Source: Bacillota bacterium (GTDB lineage Bacteria > Bacillota > Bacilli > Paenibacillales > Paenibacillaceae). From it: 8,673 bases of DNA. Where the stretch lies: NCBI GenBank assembly GCA_023433615.1, contig JAEZCJ010000217.1, positions 1 through 8,673 on the forward strand. The letters run 5' to 3'. Positions 1 through 6,709 of this stretch are shown in pieces (within the stretch, counting starts at the first letter, position 1; every line of letters starts with the position of its first letter). The translations under genes and the position numbers were made by a program. Below the pieces are notes generated by a model. That model worked only from the letters and a program-made list of their open reading frames with translations. It had not been told where the DNA came from and made no database searches.

Positions 1-54
1 GTGGACTCAAAACGCTATTGTAATCTGTATGCACATGAATGACGAACATCGGAA

Positions 55-86
55 AGCCGTATGAGGGAAAACCTCACGTACGGTTT
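55..86 (+). ncRNA. Group II intron domain V (catalytic hairpin)
   Basis: The AGC catalytic triad sits at 55-57. The lower stem pairs 57-61 with 79-83, a two-base CG bulge lies at 77-78, and the upper stem pairs 62-66 with 72-76. This is the textbook domain V arrangement that holds the catalytic metal ions. The terminal loop reads GAAAA (67-71), five bases where a four-base GNRA loop is usual, which suggests a one-base change in the loop. The bulge and triad are intact, so the core could still be functional. Confidence 0.88.
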
Positions 87-90
87 GATG

Positions 91-120
91 AGGAGGGGCA
101 GGTATTATCTGCCCTTCACT
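91..120 (+). ncRNA. Group II intron domain VI (branch-point hairpin)
   Basis: Bases 96-101 pair with 109-114 (GGGCAG/CTGCCC) around a short AT-rich loop. The stem continues outward through 95, 94 and 93 pairing with 115, 116 and 117. A118 is then left unpaired, and 92 and 91 pair with 119 and 120. The bulged A118 is the expected branch-point nucleophile. Its position a few bases before the presumed 3' splice site fits the family. Confidence 0.82.
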
Positions 121-398
121 CTAGCAAGGGGGCATCTATAACGTTGTTGCGTAATTCGGAATAGCCGAACTACGAGCAGCGCTGCAAGACGTGAAGCCTC
201 TCCTTCTGATTGCTCGAACTGACGAGAGGCTTCTTCAATCAGGGTTGCCCACAGTTTACAGGTCGGTTCTTCAAGACCACATTCGCGCAGACAGCGCAGT
301 AAGTCGGCATATCGACTATTATCTAGTGCTAGAATACGATTGCTGGCGGTAATACCAATCCTTGTTATAGCAACTGAATATGCGTATACTTTAGCCAT
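105..398 (-). CDS. Unrecognised small ORF, probably truncated by the group II intron
   Basis: The frame from ATG 398 to a stop at 105 encodes 97 residues and begins MAKVYAYSVAITRIG. I do not recognise a family. Codon use looks gene-like, and the middle is rich in Leu, Glu, Arg and Cys with amphipathic helical character (LRCLRECGLEEPTCK, then a long Glu/Leu/Arg run). There is no signal peptide or membrane segment. The last ~6 residues and the stop lie inside the intron, so the original C-terminus may lie beyond the intron, outside the window. Two points weaken the call: no clear Shine-Dalgarno precedes ATG 398, and the plus-strand promoter of the next gene lies inside its N-terminal codons. 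An alternative ATG at 473 would overlap the translocase gene and is less likely. It could also be a decayed fragment. Confidence 0.4.
   Translation of the reverse strand: MAKVYAYSVAITRIGITASNRILALDNSRYADLLRCLRECGLEEPTCKLWATLIEEASRQFEQSEGEASRLAALLVVRLFRITQQRYRCPLARVKGR
362..390 (+). promoter_or_regulatory. Sigma-A promoter of the SecA2-like gene
   Basis: A -35 TTGTTA (362-367) and a -10 TATACT (385-390) are separated by exactly 17 bases. Transcription would start near 397 and leave a leader of about 42 bases before the ATG at 439. No operator-like repeat is obvious around it. Confidence 0.7.
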
Positions 399-420
399 TA
401 TAGAGTCGCGTATTCTACTA

Positions 421-428
421 AAGAGGGG
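421..428 (+). promoter_or_regulatory. Ribosome binding site deciding the SecA2 start
   Basis: AAGAGGGG lies 10 bases before ATG 439. The in-frame GTG at 433 would leave only 4 bases of spacing. An upstream start at 340 would lie before the promoter, so 439 is preferred. Confidence 0.65.
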
Positions 429-438
429 TCGAGTGCCG

Positions 439-2715
439 ATGCATGCAGCCGTCAAGTTGATGCGTAATTTCATAGACCGCGATATCCAGAAGAGAATGAA
501 AGTCTATCAGGATACGGTGAGGCTCATCCGCGAACGGAATTTGGATGACTGGGATGAGGGTCAGTTACAAGCGGAATCCCTACGGCTGCAACAAGAAGCC
601 CGATCAGGCACGCCTCTTGATGAGCTGCTTATCGATGCGTATGCTCTCGTGTGCGAGGCAGCGAAGCGCAAGCTCGGATTGCAGCCCTACGATGTCCAGA
701 TCATGGCCGCGATCGCGCTGCACGAGAGTCATATGATCGAGCAGCATACCGGTGAAGGAAAGACGCTTACTGCCGTAATGCCTGCTTATCTGAATGCGTT
801 GACCGGCAAAGGCGTTCATGTGTTGACCTTTAACGATTATTTGGCGAATCGGGACGCGGAGTGGATGGGCCCGATTTATCGTTACCTTGGCTTAACCGTA
901 GCCGGGATTCAAGCAGGCATGAGCCTGGATGCCAAAAGAGAAGCGTATGCCAAGGATATCACCTATGTTACAGCCAAAGAGGCAGGGTTCGACTATCTGC
1001 GCGACACGATCGCCCTGCACGAGTCCGATATGGTGCATCGCCCTTTCCACTACGTCATCGTAGACGAGGCGGATTCGCTGCTTCTTGACGAAGCGAGGGT
1101 GCCCCTAGTCATCACAGGCGATTCGGAGGCTGCGAGCGACGATCGCATTCGTTACGCGAACGTCGCTCGGCAGCTCGAGCAAGCAGAGCATTACGAGTTC
1201 GACGAGTTCCAGCGGAACGTATACTTGAATGAAGCAGGCTCTGCAGTTGCCGAGTCGCTGCTAGGGTGCGGGAATTTATACGATAGCCATAACAGTGACG
1301 TATTATCGTCATTGAATTGCGCGCTGCATGTGGAAGTATTATTCAGAAGAGACGTGGATTATATCGTGCGTGACGGTAAAATCGAGCTGATTGAAGCGTA
1401 TACGGGCCGCGTGGCCGAGAACAGATTTTTGCCTGAAGGGCTGCAGGCCGCGCTCGAGGCCAAAGAAGGACTTCAGTCTGAAGCCGGCGGAAAAATCCTC
1501 GGCATGATCACGCTTCAACACTTTATTAACCTCTACCCGACGATTAGCGGAATGACAGCGACCGCCCACGCCTCCGCAATGGAATTCGAGACGATATATG
1601 ACCTGGAGGTCGTGCAGATTCCACCGCATAAGCGCAACATACGGATCGATCATCCGCACCGAATCTATTCCCATGCGGAGGCCAAGCTTAAGGCGCTTGT
1701 CCAAGAAATCTCGACTGTCCACAGAACCGGACGTCCGATACTCGTCGGCACGTCAAGCGTCGAGGAATCGGATCGGTTGGCGGAAGCGCTAGCCGTTGCC
1801 GGCGTGCCTTGCCATATTCTGAATGCGAAGAACGATGCAGAGGAAGCCGCGATCATCGCCAGAGCGGGAGAGGTCGGCGCCGTGACGGTGTCTACGAATA
1901 TGGCAGGGCGAGGCGTCGACATCCGGCTAGGCGCCGGCAACCCCGCGCAAGCAGAAGCGGTCGCTAAGCTCGGCGGGCTGTATGTGATCGGTACGCATGT
2001 CAACGAAAGCATGCGGATCGACGACCAGCTGCGCGGGCGTGCCGGTCGCCAAGGCGACCCAGGCGCATCCATATTTTTCGTAAGTCTGGAAGACGAGCTG
2101 ATGCTTCGGCTCGGCATCAATCACGGTTTTCGCGCTCCTAGACAGGATGAGGCGCTCGAGGAGTCCATGCTGCGCAGCAAGATCGCGCATATGCAGCGCG
2201 TGATGATGGGTCAAAATTTCCATCTTCGCCAGGAATTGAACCGTTACTCGGATATGGTGGAGGATCAGCGGCGGATTCTGCATGCGGAGAGACGTCAGAT
2301 TCTGAAAGGCGAAATCCCAATGAGCCCTTCGGAGCAGCGGGTTCGGCTTTACTATATCGACGAATGCTGGGCTGACCATCTTGCCTATGTTGCTTACCTT
2401 CGTGAAGGCATTCACCTGGAGAGCCTTGTCAACAGCAATCCCATTGACGAATTTCATACGCGAGTTACGCAAGCATTCGAGCAGCTATCGGCGACAATAA
2501 AAAGCGAGTCGGCATCCATGCTTGCGAGGCTCGGCGGTTCTAACGATCCGGCGAAGTGGGAGGAATTCGGCCTGATGAGCCCTGCGTCAACACAAACTTA
2601 TCTCATCAGCGATCAATACATTCAGAATTCCCGCAGCTCGTGGTCGGCAATGACGGTATTTGCATTCTGGATTCGCAAGGCGTTGAGGCCGATCCTGCGG
2701 CTATCGAAGTATTGA
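439..2715 (+). CDS. secA2: SecA2-like accessory preprotein translocase ATPase
   Basis: This is a SecA-family motor ATPase, a cytosolic and membrane-associated protein that drives polypeptides through the SecY channel. From ATG 439 it has 758 residues. NBD1 carries Walker A HTGEGKT (103-109) and the DEAD-type Walker B DEADS (209-213; housekeeping SecA usually has DEVDS), followed by LDEARVPLVITG. The preprotein cross-linking region is followed by GMTATA (371-376), where SecA has GMTGTA. NBD2 has NMAGRGVDI from 487 and the arginine-finger stretch QLRGRAGRQGDPG (530-542). The helical scaffold region, with CWADHL and LREGIHLESL, lies at about 641-665. There is no cysteine-rich zinc-binding tail, which fits accessory SecA2 rather than the ~840-residue housekeeping SecA. 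All nucleotide-binding motifs are intact. The last 28 residues look out of frame. No secY2 or asp genes are nearby, so it probably works with the housekeeping SecYEG. Substrates are unknown. Confidence 0.93.
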   Translation: MHAAVKLMRNFIDRDIQKRMKVYQDTVRLIRERNLDDWDEGQLQAESLRLQQEARSGTPLDELLIDAYALVCEAAKRKLGLQPYDVQIMAAIALHESHMIEQHTGEGKTLTAVMPAYLNALTGKGVHVLTFNDYLANRDAEWMGPIYRYLGLTVAGIQAGMSLDAKREAYAKDITYVTAKEAGFDYLRDTIALHESDMVHRPFHYVIVDEADSLLLDEARVPLVITGDSEAASDDRIRYANVARQLEQAEHYEFDEFQRNVYLNEAGSAVAESLLGCGNLYDSHNSDVLSSLNCALHVEVLFRRDVDYIVRDGKIELIEAYTGRVAENRFLPEGLQAALEAKEGLQSEAGGKILGMITLQHFINLYPTISGMTATAHASAMEFETIYDLEVVQIPPHKRNIRIDHPHRIYSHAEAKLKALVQEISTVHRTGRPILVGTSSVEESDRLAEALAVAGVPCHILNAKNDAEEAAIIARAGEVGAVTVSTNMAGRGVDIRLGAGNPAQAEAVAKLGGLYVIGTHVNESMRIDDQLRGRAGRQGDPGASIFFVSLEDELMLRLGINHGFRAPRQDEALEESMLRSKIAHMQRVMMGQNFHLRQELNRYSDMVEDQRRILHAERRQILKGEIPMSPSEQRVRLYYIDECWADHLAYVAYLREGIHLESLVNSNPIDEFHTRVTQAFEQLSATIKSESASMLARLGGSNDPAKWEEFGLMSPASTQTYLISDQYIQNSRSSWSAMTVFAFWIRKALRPILRLSKY

Positions 2716-2795
2716 TGCATGTTGAATTACGCCAAGCACATGCCTCGTCGATCGTGCGCAGTTGCATAGTTCAAAATAGTCGAAGAAGCGAATGA
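2628..2795 (+). other. Probable out-of-frame C-terminal tail of SecA2
   Basis: In the frame one base off from SecA2, bases 2628-2795 encode 55 well-behaved residues starting FPQLVVGNDGICILDSQG. In the annotated frame the same DNA gives a Trp/Arg-rich tail of 28 residues (SRSSWSAMTVFAFW...) that resembles an off-frame product. Adding one base near 2625-2630 would join STQTYLISDQYIQN to FPQLVVGNDG and give a 785-residue protein, closer to the usual SecA2 length. Its stop at 2793-2795 coincides with the foot of the hairpin at 2795-2826. This could be a true one-base deletion, a sequencing error or a natural overlap. It is inferred by inspection only. Confidence 0.45.
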
Positions 2796-2826
2796 TGGCC
2801 GATACGCCGAATGGTGTATCGGCCAT
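2795..2826 (+). terminator. 14-bp hairpin after secA2, likely terminator
   Basis: Bases 2795-2808 pair with 2813-2826 with one G-T wobble and a GAAT loop. The outer 11 pairs (ATGGCCGATAC/GTATCGGCCAT) are perfect. No U-tract follows (TGCTCATCC), so termination may be weak. It could instead be an attenuator, or a structure that protects the 3' end or controls readthrough from secA2 into the ABC genes. Confidence 0.5.
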
Positions 2827-2957
2827 TGCTCATCCATCACCAAAATATCCTAATAAAATATATACTTTGTGGGGTTGTTTTCCATTTTTATCTATAGTAA
2901 ATTCTTGGAATACCGTTTCGGCTCTTATATGGAATAGCTCGCTGCAGATCGTGGATC
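2827..2957 (+). promoter_or_regulatory. AT-rich leader with candidate promoters for the ABC exporter operon
   Basis: The gap between secA2 and the first transporter turns strongly AT-rich after the hairpin, unlike the coding DNA on either side. Candidate elements are TTGTTT (2875-2880) with TAAATT (2898-2903) at 17 bases, TTGGAA (2905-2910) with TATATG (2926-2931) at 15 bases, and an isolated TATACT (2861-2866). None is a strong match, so the exact promoter is undecided. No operator repeat or riboswitch-like fold was recognised. The in-frame upstream extension of the transporter through this region uses AT-rich, atypical codons and is probably untranslated. Confidence 0.4.
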
Positions 2958-2964
2958 AAGGGGG
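2958..2964 (+). promoter_or_regulatory. Ribosome binding site deciding the TTG start of the first exporter
   Basis: AAGGGGG lies 10 bases before TTG 2975. It supports a TTG start rather than the upstream in-frame ATG at 2792, which lies at the foot of the hairpin and lacks a Shine-Dalgarno site. Confidence 0.6.
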
Positions 2965-2974
2965 AACGAGAGAT

Positions 2975-4831
2975 TTGGGGAAACTGGGTCATGCCTTACA
3001 TAGCGCGAAGTCTAATATCGCGAACAATCTATTCGTGCTCCGATTAGCTTGGCAGATGCATCCGCAGCGTGTGGCGGTCGATTTCGCCGTGCAGGCCTGC
3101 AGGCAATTTACGAACGTATTCTTCGCCGTATACTTCATGAAGTTCATTATCGAGTCGATCGCAAGCCGCAGCGACTATGGGCAGATTCTCCAGTTCATCT
3201 TCATCACGCTGGCCATGCTGCTCGTTCTTAACGTTCTGGACCATTGGTATGAGCAGCGTTTCAAGCCGATGAGCGATCTGAGGCTGTATGAGAAGCTGTA
3301 TCTTGTGTTATTCCGCAAAGCGGCTGCAGTGGAATTGAAATGCTTCGAGGATCACGAGTTCTATAACAAATATACGAAGGCGATTCAGGAAGCGGACCAG
3401 CGCATGAGCGCCGTTCTCGACAGTATTTCCAGATTGGTGTTCTCATCCCTCGCTACGATCAGCATCTTTGCTGTCATGTACGCCATTGACCCGTGGGTCA
3501 TCCTGTTCGCGCTCTTGCCTATCGTCGGTAATTTTCTGTTCGGCAAGAAACTGAATCGGATTCAATTCCGGCAGAATGCGGACTTCGTTCCGTATCAGCG
3601 CAAAATGGATTACGTGAACCGCGTCATCTATCTGTCCCACTATGCCAAGGAGATCCGGCTGTCCCGTATCTTCTCCGTACTGCAGAGCACGTACCAGGAG
3701 GGCTACAACGGCGTTATATCCGTCATTCACAAGTATCGAGTCAAGGCCGGCGTGATCTCCTTCTTCAAAATTTTCCTCACCTTCACGCTAATCTTCCAGG
3801 GTGTGCTGCTGTACGGCGCGTATCTGGCTATCGTCAAAGAGTCCATCTCGATCAGCTCCTTCGTCGTGCTCGGCACCGCTATGGTCAGCGGGGCATGGGC
3901 GCTGATCCGCATGTCGGACAGCGTCGTGGAGATCAACAAGAACGGCATTTACATCGATAACCTTCAAGCCTTCCTCAGCTATGTGTCCGAGATCGATGAA
4001 GCCCGCGAGCCTGACAAGACAGTCGCGCCGAGGCTGGAGAAGCTCGCCTTCCGCCAGTTGCAATTCAAGTATGATGGAGCGCAGGACGCGTCGTTATCCG
4101 GCATCACGCTGGAAGTGAAACGGAACGAGAAGATTGCGTTGGTCGGCCATAACGGTGCAGGCAAATCGACGCTGATCAAGCTGATGATGCGGCTGTATGA
4201 TCCGACCGAAGGCGAAATCACGCTCAACGGCGACAATATCAAAGCATTCGATCTGCAGTCTTACCGTTCGATCTTCGGAACGGTATTTCAAGATTTCAAG
4301 ATCTTCTCGATGACGATCGCGGAGAACGTGCTCATGCGCGAGGCGAGGAGCGAGGAGGATCGTCTGCTGGTGGTCGAGGCACTCAAGAAAAGCAGAATCT
4401 ACGACAAGGTAGCCTCGCTGCCTCGAGGAATCGATACGATGCTGACGAAGGAATTCGACGATGAAGGCGTCGTGCTGTCCGGCGGCGAGTATCAGAAGAT
4501 CGCGATCGCGCGTATTTTCGCGCAGCCGGCCGAGATTCTCATTCTGGATGAGCCTACAAGTGCGCTGGACCCGATCGCGGAATATGAAATCTTCGAGAGC
4601 ATGCTGGAAGCCTGCAAGGATAAGGCGGTCGTCATCATTTCGCATCGGATGTCGTCGGCCATGCTGGCCGACCGGATCTATTATATGGAGAACGGCAGCA
4701 TTCAGGAAGCGGGCACGCATGAAGCGTTGATGAACCGGCAGGGCAAATACGCGGAGCTGTTCCTGAAGCAAGCAGAGAAGTATGTGGCACAAGAAGAGTT
4801 GGCAGAGGCGGTGAACCGGCGTGAAGTCTAA
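2975..4831 (+). CDS. ABC exporter half-transporter 1 (fused membrane and ATPase domains)
   Basis: This is a type IV (B-family, MdlB/LanT-like) exporter half-transporter of 618 residues from TTG 2975. Six membrane segments can be read at about 34-57, 70-88, 152-170, 173-190, 258-285 and 292-312. The ATPase domain follows from about 350: Walker A GHNGAGKST (391-399), Q-loop Gln439, signature LSGGE (501-505), Walker B ILILDE (521-526) with catalytic Glu526, D-loop SALD and H-loop His557. All motifs are consensus, so it should hydrolyse ATP. FEDHEFYNKY (124-133) and AKEIRL (224-229) in the first intracellular loops are typical of peptide and lantibiotic-type exporters. There is no N-terminal C39 peptidase, so it would not cleave leader peptides. 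The N-terminus GHALHSAKSNIANN resembles that of the next gene, which supports the TTG start. It probably pairs with the overlapping gene. The substrate is unknown; a peptide, lipid or drug are all possible. Confidence 0.93.
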   Translation: MGKLGHALHSAKSNIANNLFVLRLAWQMHPQRVAVDFAVQACRQFTNVFFAVYFMKFIIESIASRSDYGQILQFIFITLAMLLVLNVLDHWYEQRFKPMSDLRLYEKLYLVLFRKAAAVELKCFEDHEFYNKYTKAIQEADQRMSAVLDSISRLVFSSLATISIFAVMYAIDPWVILFALLPIVGNFLFGKKLNRIQFRQNADFVPYQRKMDYVNRVIYLSHYAKEIRLSRIFSVLQSTYQEGYNGVISVIHKYRVKAGVISFFKIFLTFTLIFQGVLLYGAYLAIVKESISISSFVVLGTAMVSGAWALIRMSDSVVEINKNGIYIDNLQAFLSYVSEIDEAREPDKTVAPRLEKLAFRQLQFKYDGAQDASLSGITLEVKRNEKIALVGHNGAGKSTLIKLMMRLYDPTEGEITLNGDNIKAFDLQSYRSIFGTVFQDFKIFSMTIAENVLMREARSEEDRLLVVEALKKSRIYDKVASLPRGIDTMLTKEFDDEGVVLSGGEYQKIAIARIFAQPAEILILDEPTSALDPIAEYEIFESMLEACKDKAVVIISHRMSSAMLADRIYYMENGSIQEAGTHEALMNRQGKYAELFLKQAEKYVAQEELAEAVNRREV

Positions 4832-6644
4832 TAAACATAGCTTTGCCCGAGCGCTTCAGAATAACTGGTTCATTCTAAAGTTCGGCCTGCGCTATTCCCG
4901 AGGCTATATTATTTTCACCTGCCTATACGCGTGCCTGCAAGAGATCGAGATCTTCCTCGAGCATGTCATTCTGATCAAGTTCGTCTTCGACAGCGTGCAA
5001 TATGGAACAGACTTCTCGACCGTTGCCTTGTATATCGGGTTATTGGTCGTCTTCATTGCCGGCTGCTTCGTGCTGGACAGCATCTATTATCAGAGCGTTG
5101 AACCGAAAGGCAAAGAGCTGCTATACCAGAAGCTGCGAATGGAACTCTATCATAAAGCGGTCCGGACCGACCTAAGCAATTACGACGATCCTGCCTATTA
5201 CAACGAGTATGTGTGGAGCGCTAACGACGTTCGAAATCGCATTGATGCAACGATCAATACGATTCGGAACCTGTGCAAAGCCATTACGGTCATCGTGACG
5301 TCGGTCAGCTTCTTCTTGTTCGTCGACAAGCTCGGCCTGCTGTTCATTCTGGTATCGTTCGTCGCCACGATGCTCTTCAGCATGGTGGCCAATAAAGTCA
5401 GATATGCCATGCGGATCGAGCTGAATGAGAAAGACCGTAAGCGGATCTATCTGAAACGGCTGTTCTACTTGGCCGACTACGCGAAGGAGATGCGGCTGTA
5501 TACGATCAAGGAGAAGTTCTTCCGGGAATTCTCCGAGACGAATAGAGCGATGCATGCAACCGTCCGCAAGCATTCGAAGAAGCAATTCTGGCTCAACTTC
5601 ACGTCCGACTACTTCTTCAACGAACTGATTCTCGGCGGCTTGTATGTCGCCTACGTCGCCTTCATGGCGTTGGTGAAGGGGACGCTCAGCTACGGAAGCG
5701 CGGTTACGCTGCTGAATTCCTGCTGGCGCCTTAAGGGCAATATGCAGTATTTGACGTCGCTCGTCAGCGAGATGCAAGAGAACAGCTTATATATCGAGAA
5801 GTTAAGAAGCTTCCTGGAACAGAACAATCAGCTGAAGGACGCGACAGACCCGCTGCCTGTCCCGGATCGGTTCGCCGAGCTAGAGCTGAGGAACGTATCG
5901 TTCCAATATCGTGCTGGCGATGCTCTGATTCTGCGCGATATTGACCTTAGCATTCGTCCAGGCGAGAAGATTGCCATCGTCGGCTATAACGGCGCAGGCA
6001 AGACGACATTGACGAAGTTGATTATGCGTCTGTACGATGCATCCTCAGGCGAGATTCGTCTGAACGGCATCGCCATCGATCAGTTCAAGCTCGATGAGTA
6101 TCGGATGCAGTTCAGCTCCGTGTTCCAGGATCATCAGCTGTTTGCGGCTTCCCTGGCGGAGAATGTGCTCATGCACCCGGTAACCGCCGGCGATTCCGAA
6201 CCCGTGTCGCAGGCGCTGGAGAAGGGCGGGTTCGGCGATAAACTGCGGATGCTCCCGCTCGGAACGGATACCATCATAACGAAGGAGTTCGACGAGTCCG
6301 GCGTTGAGCTGTCCGGCGGAGAAGCGCAGAAGGTTGCGATCTCGCGCGTATTCGCGAAGCCCACGCTGCTCATCCTGCTGGACGAACCGTCGAGCGCGCT
6401 GGACCCGATGAGCGAGTATCATTTGAACCAGGTCATGCTGGAGAAGGCCGAGAATCGGCCGATTGTCTTCATCTCGCATCGTCTGTCGACGACCAGAATG
6501 GTTGACCGTATCCTCATGATGGAGCATGGCCGAATTATCGAGCAAGGCTCTCATGATGAGCTCATGCAGCTGAATGGCAAATATGCGCACATGTTCAACC
6601 TGCAGGCTTCCCGATACCGCGTTGTGGCAGGCTCCAAAATGTAG
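4821..6644 (+). CDS. ABC exporter half-transporter 2 (fused membrane and ATPase domains)
   Basis: This second half-transporter has 607 residues from GTG 4821, and its start overlaps the end of the first by 11 bp, which suggests translational coupling. A GGCGGTGA site (4807-4814) precedes the start. The membrane domain has segments near 27-55, 67-88, 151-168, 172-190 and two more around 265-310. The ATPase motifs are Walker A GYNGAGKTT (388-396), Q-loop Gln436, signature LSGGE (497-501), Walker B with Asp521 and catalytic Glu522, and H-loop His553. YDDPAYYNEY (121-130) and AKEMRL mirror motifs in its partner, and both proteins carry TKEFD a few residues before the signature. The shared layout and overlap suggest a heterodimer, although two homodimers are possible. 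There is no C39 peptidase domain. Transcription probably ends at the hairpin 25 bases downstream. Confidence 0.93.
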   Translation: MKSNKHSFARALQNNWFILKFGLRYSRGYIIFTCLYACLQEIEIFLEHVILIKFVFDSVQYGTDFSTVALYIGLLVVFIAGCFVLDSIYYQSVEPKGKELLYQKLRMELYHKAVRTDLSNYDDPAYYNEYVWSANDVRNRIDATINTIRNLCKAITVIVTSVSFFLFVDKLGLLFILVSFVATMLFSMVANKVRYAMRIELNEKDRKRIYLKRLFYLADYAKEMRLYTIKEKFFREFSETNRAMHATVRKHSKKQFWLNFTSDYFFNELILGGLYVAYVAFMALVKGTLSYGSAVTLLNSCWRLKGNMQYLTSLVSEMQENSLYIEKLRSFLEQNNQLKDATDPLPVPDRFAELELRNVSFQYRAGDALILRDIDLSIRPGEKIAIVGYNGAGKTTLTKLIMRLYDASSGEIRLNGIAIDQFKLDEYRMQFSSVFQDHQLFAASLAENVLMHPVTAGDSEPVSQALEKGGFGDKLRMLPLGTDTIITKEFDESGVELSGGEAQKVAISRVFAKPTLLILLDEPSSALDPMSEYHLNQVMLEKAENRPIVFISHRLSTTRMVDRILMMEHGRIIEQGSHDELMQLNGKYAHMFNLQASRYRVVAGSKM

Positions 6645-6668
6645 ACGTACATGTGAATAGAAGAAAGC

Positions 6669-6699
6669 AGGGCAGACCTTGATCATCCAAGGCTGCCCT
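6669..6699. terminator. Bidirectional rho-independent terminator between convergent genes
   Basis: AGGGCAG (6669-6675) pairs with CTGCCCT (6693-6699). After one bulged A, CCTTG pairs with CAAGG around the loop ATCATC. Reading on the minus strand, the hairpin is followed by the T-rich GCTTTCTTCTATT, a good tail for the arabinofuranosidase gene. On the plus strand only a weak GTTTGG follows. It sits in the 65-base gap between the two convergent stops. Confidence 0.8.
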
Positions 6700-6709
6700 G
6701 TTTGGCATG

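Larger units (their letters stand above)
1..124 (+). mobile_element. Group II intron, 3' end (partial, cut by the left window edge)
   Basis: This stretch is the 3' end of a bacterial group II intron, a self-splicing retroelement. Domains V and VI fold in the right order and spacing (listed separately) and show the features the family needs: an AGC triad, a two-base bulge in domain V and a bulged A in domain VI. Bases 1-50 should belong to domain IV or the V-side linker; no reverse transcriptase coding is visible there. The 3' splice site should lie about 6-8 bases after the bulged A118, near 123-126, and cannot be fixed exactly by eye. The intron reads on the plus strand, opposite to the small reading frame it abuts. 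Whether a full intron with its maturase lies to the left cannot be seen here. Confidence 0.85.

Noticed and set aside
340..438. N-terminal extension of SecA2 from a start at 340
   Set aside because: It would begin upstream of the promoter at 362-390, and the Shine-Dalgarno and family alignment favour 439.
2719..2769. 16-codon ORF after secA2
   Set aside because: Too short, with no ribosome binding site. It is within chance expectation.
2715..2795. Small 26-residue ORF from the ATG overlapping the SecA2 stop, considered as an exporter cargo peptide
   Set aside because: It has no Shine-Dalgarno and no leader or core features of a precursor peptide. It is better explained as the end of the frameshifted SecA2 tail.
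2792..2974. N-terminal extension of the first ABC exporter from ATG 2792
   Set aside because: It crosses the hairpin and AT-rich promoter-like DNA, has no Shine-Dalgarno, and has no counterpart in the partner protein.
4094..4792. 232-residue open frame on the minus strand, opposite the first ABC exporter's ATPase domain
   Set aside because: It lies wholly antisense to intact Walker, signature and H-loop motifs. Long antisense frames are common opposite GC3-rich genes, and it has no recognisable domain or Shine-Dalgarno site.
5172..5777. 201-residue Glu/Gln/His-rich minus-strand frame
   Set aside because: Its composition is what reverse-complemented membrane-domain codons give. There is no independent support.
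6045..6686. 213-residue open frame on the minus strand opposite the second exporter's ATPase domain
   Set aside because: It is antisense to a well-supported gene, runs through the terminator hairpin and resembles no known protein.
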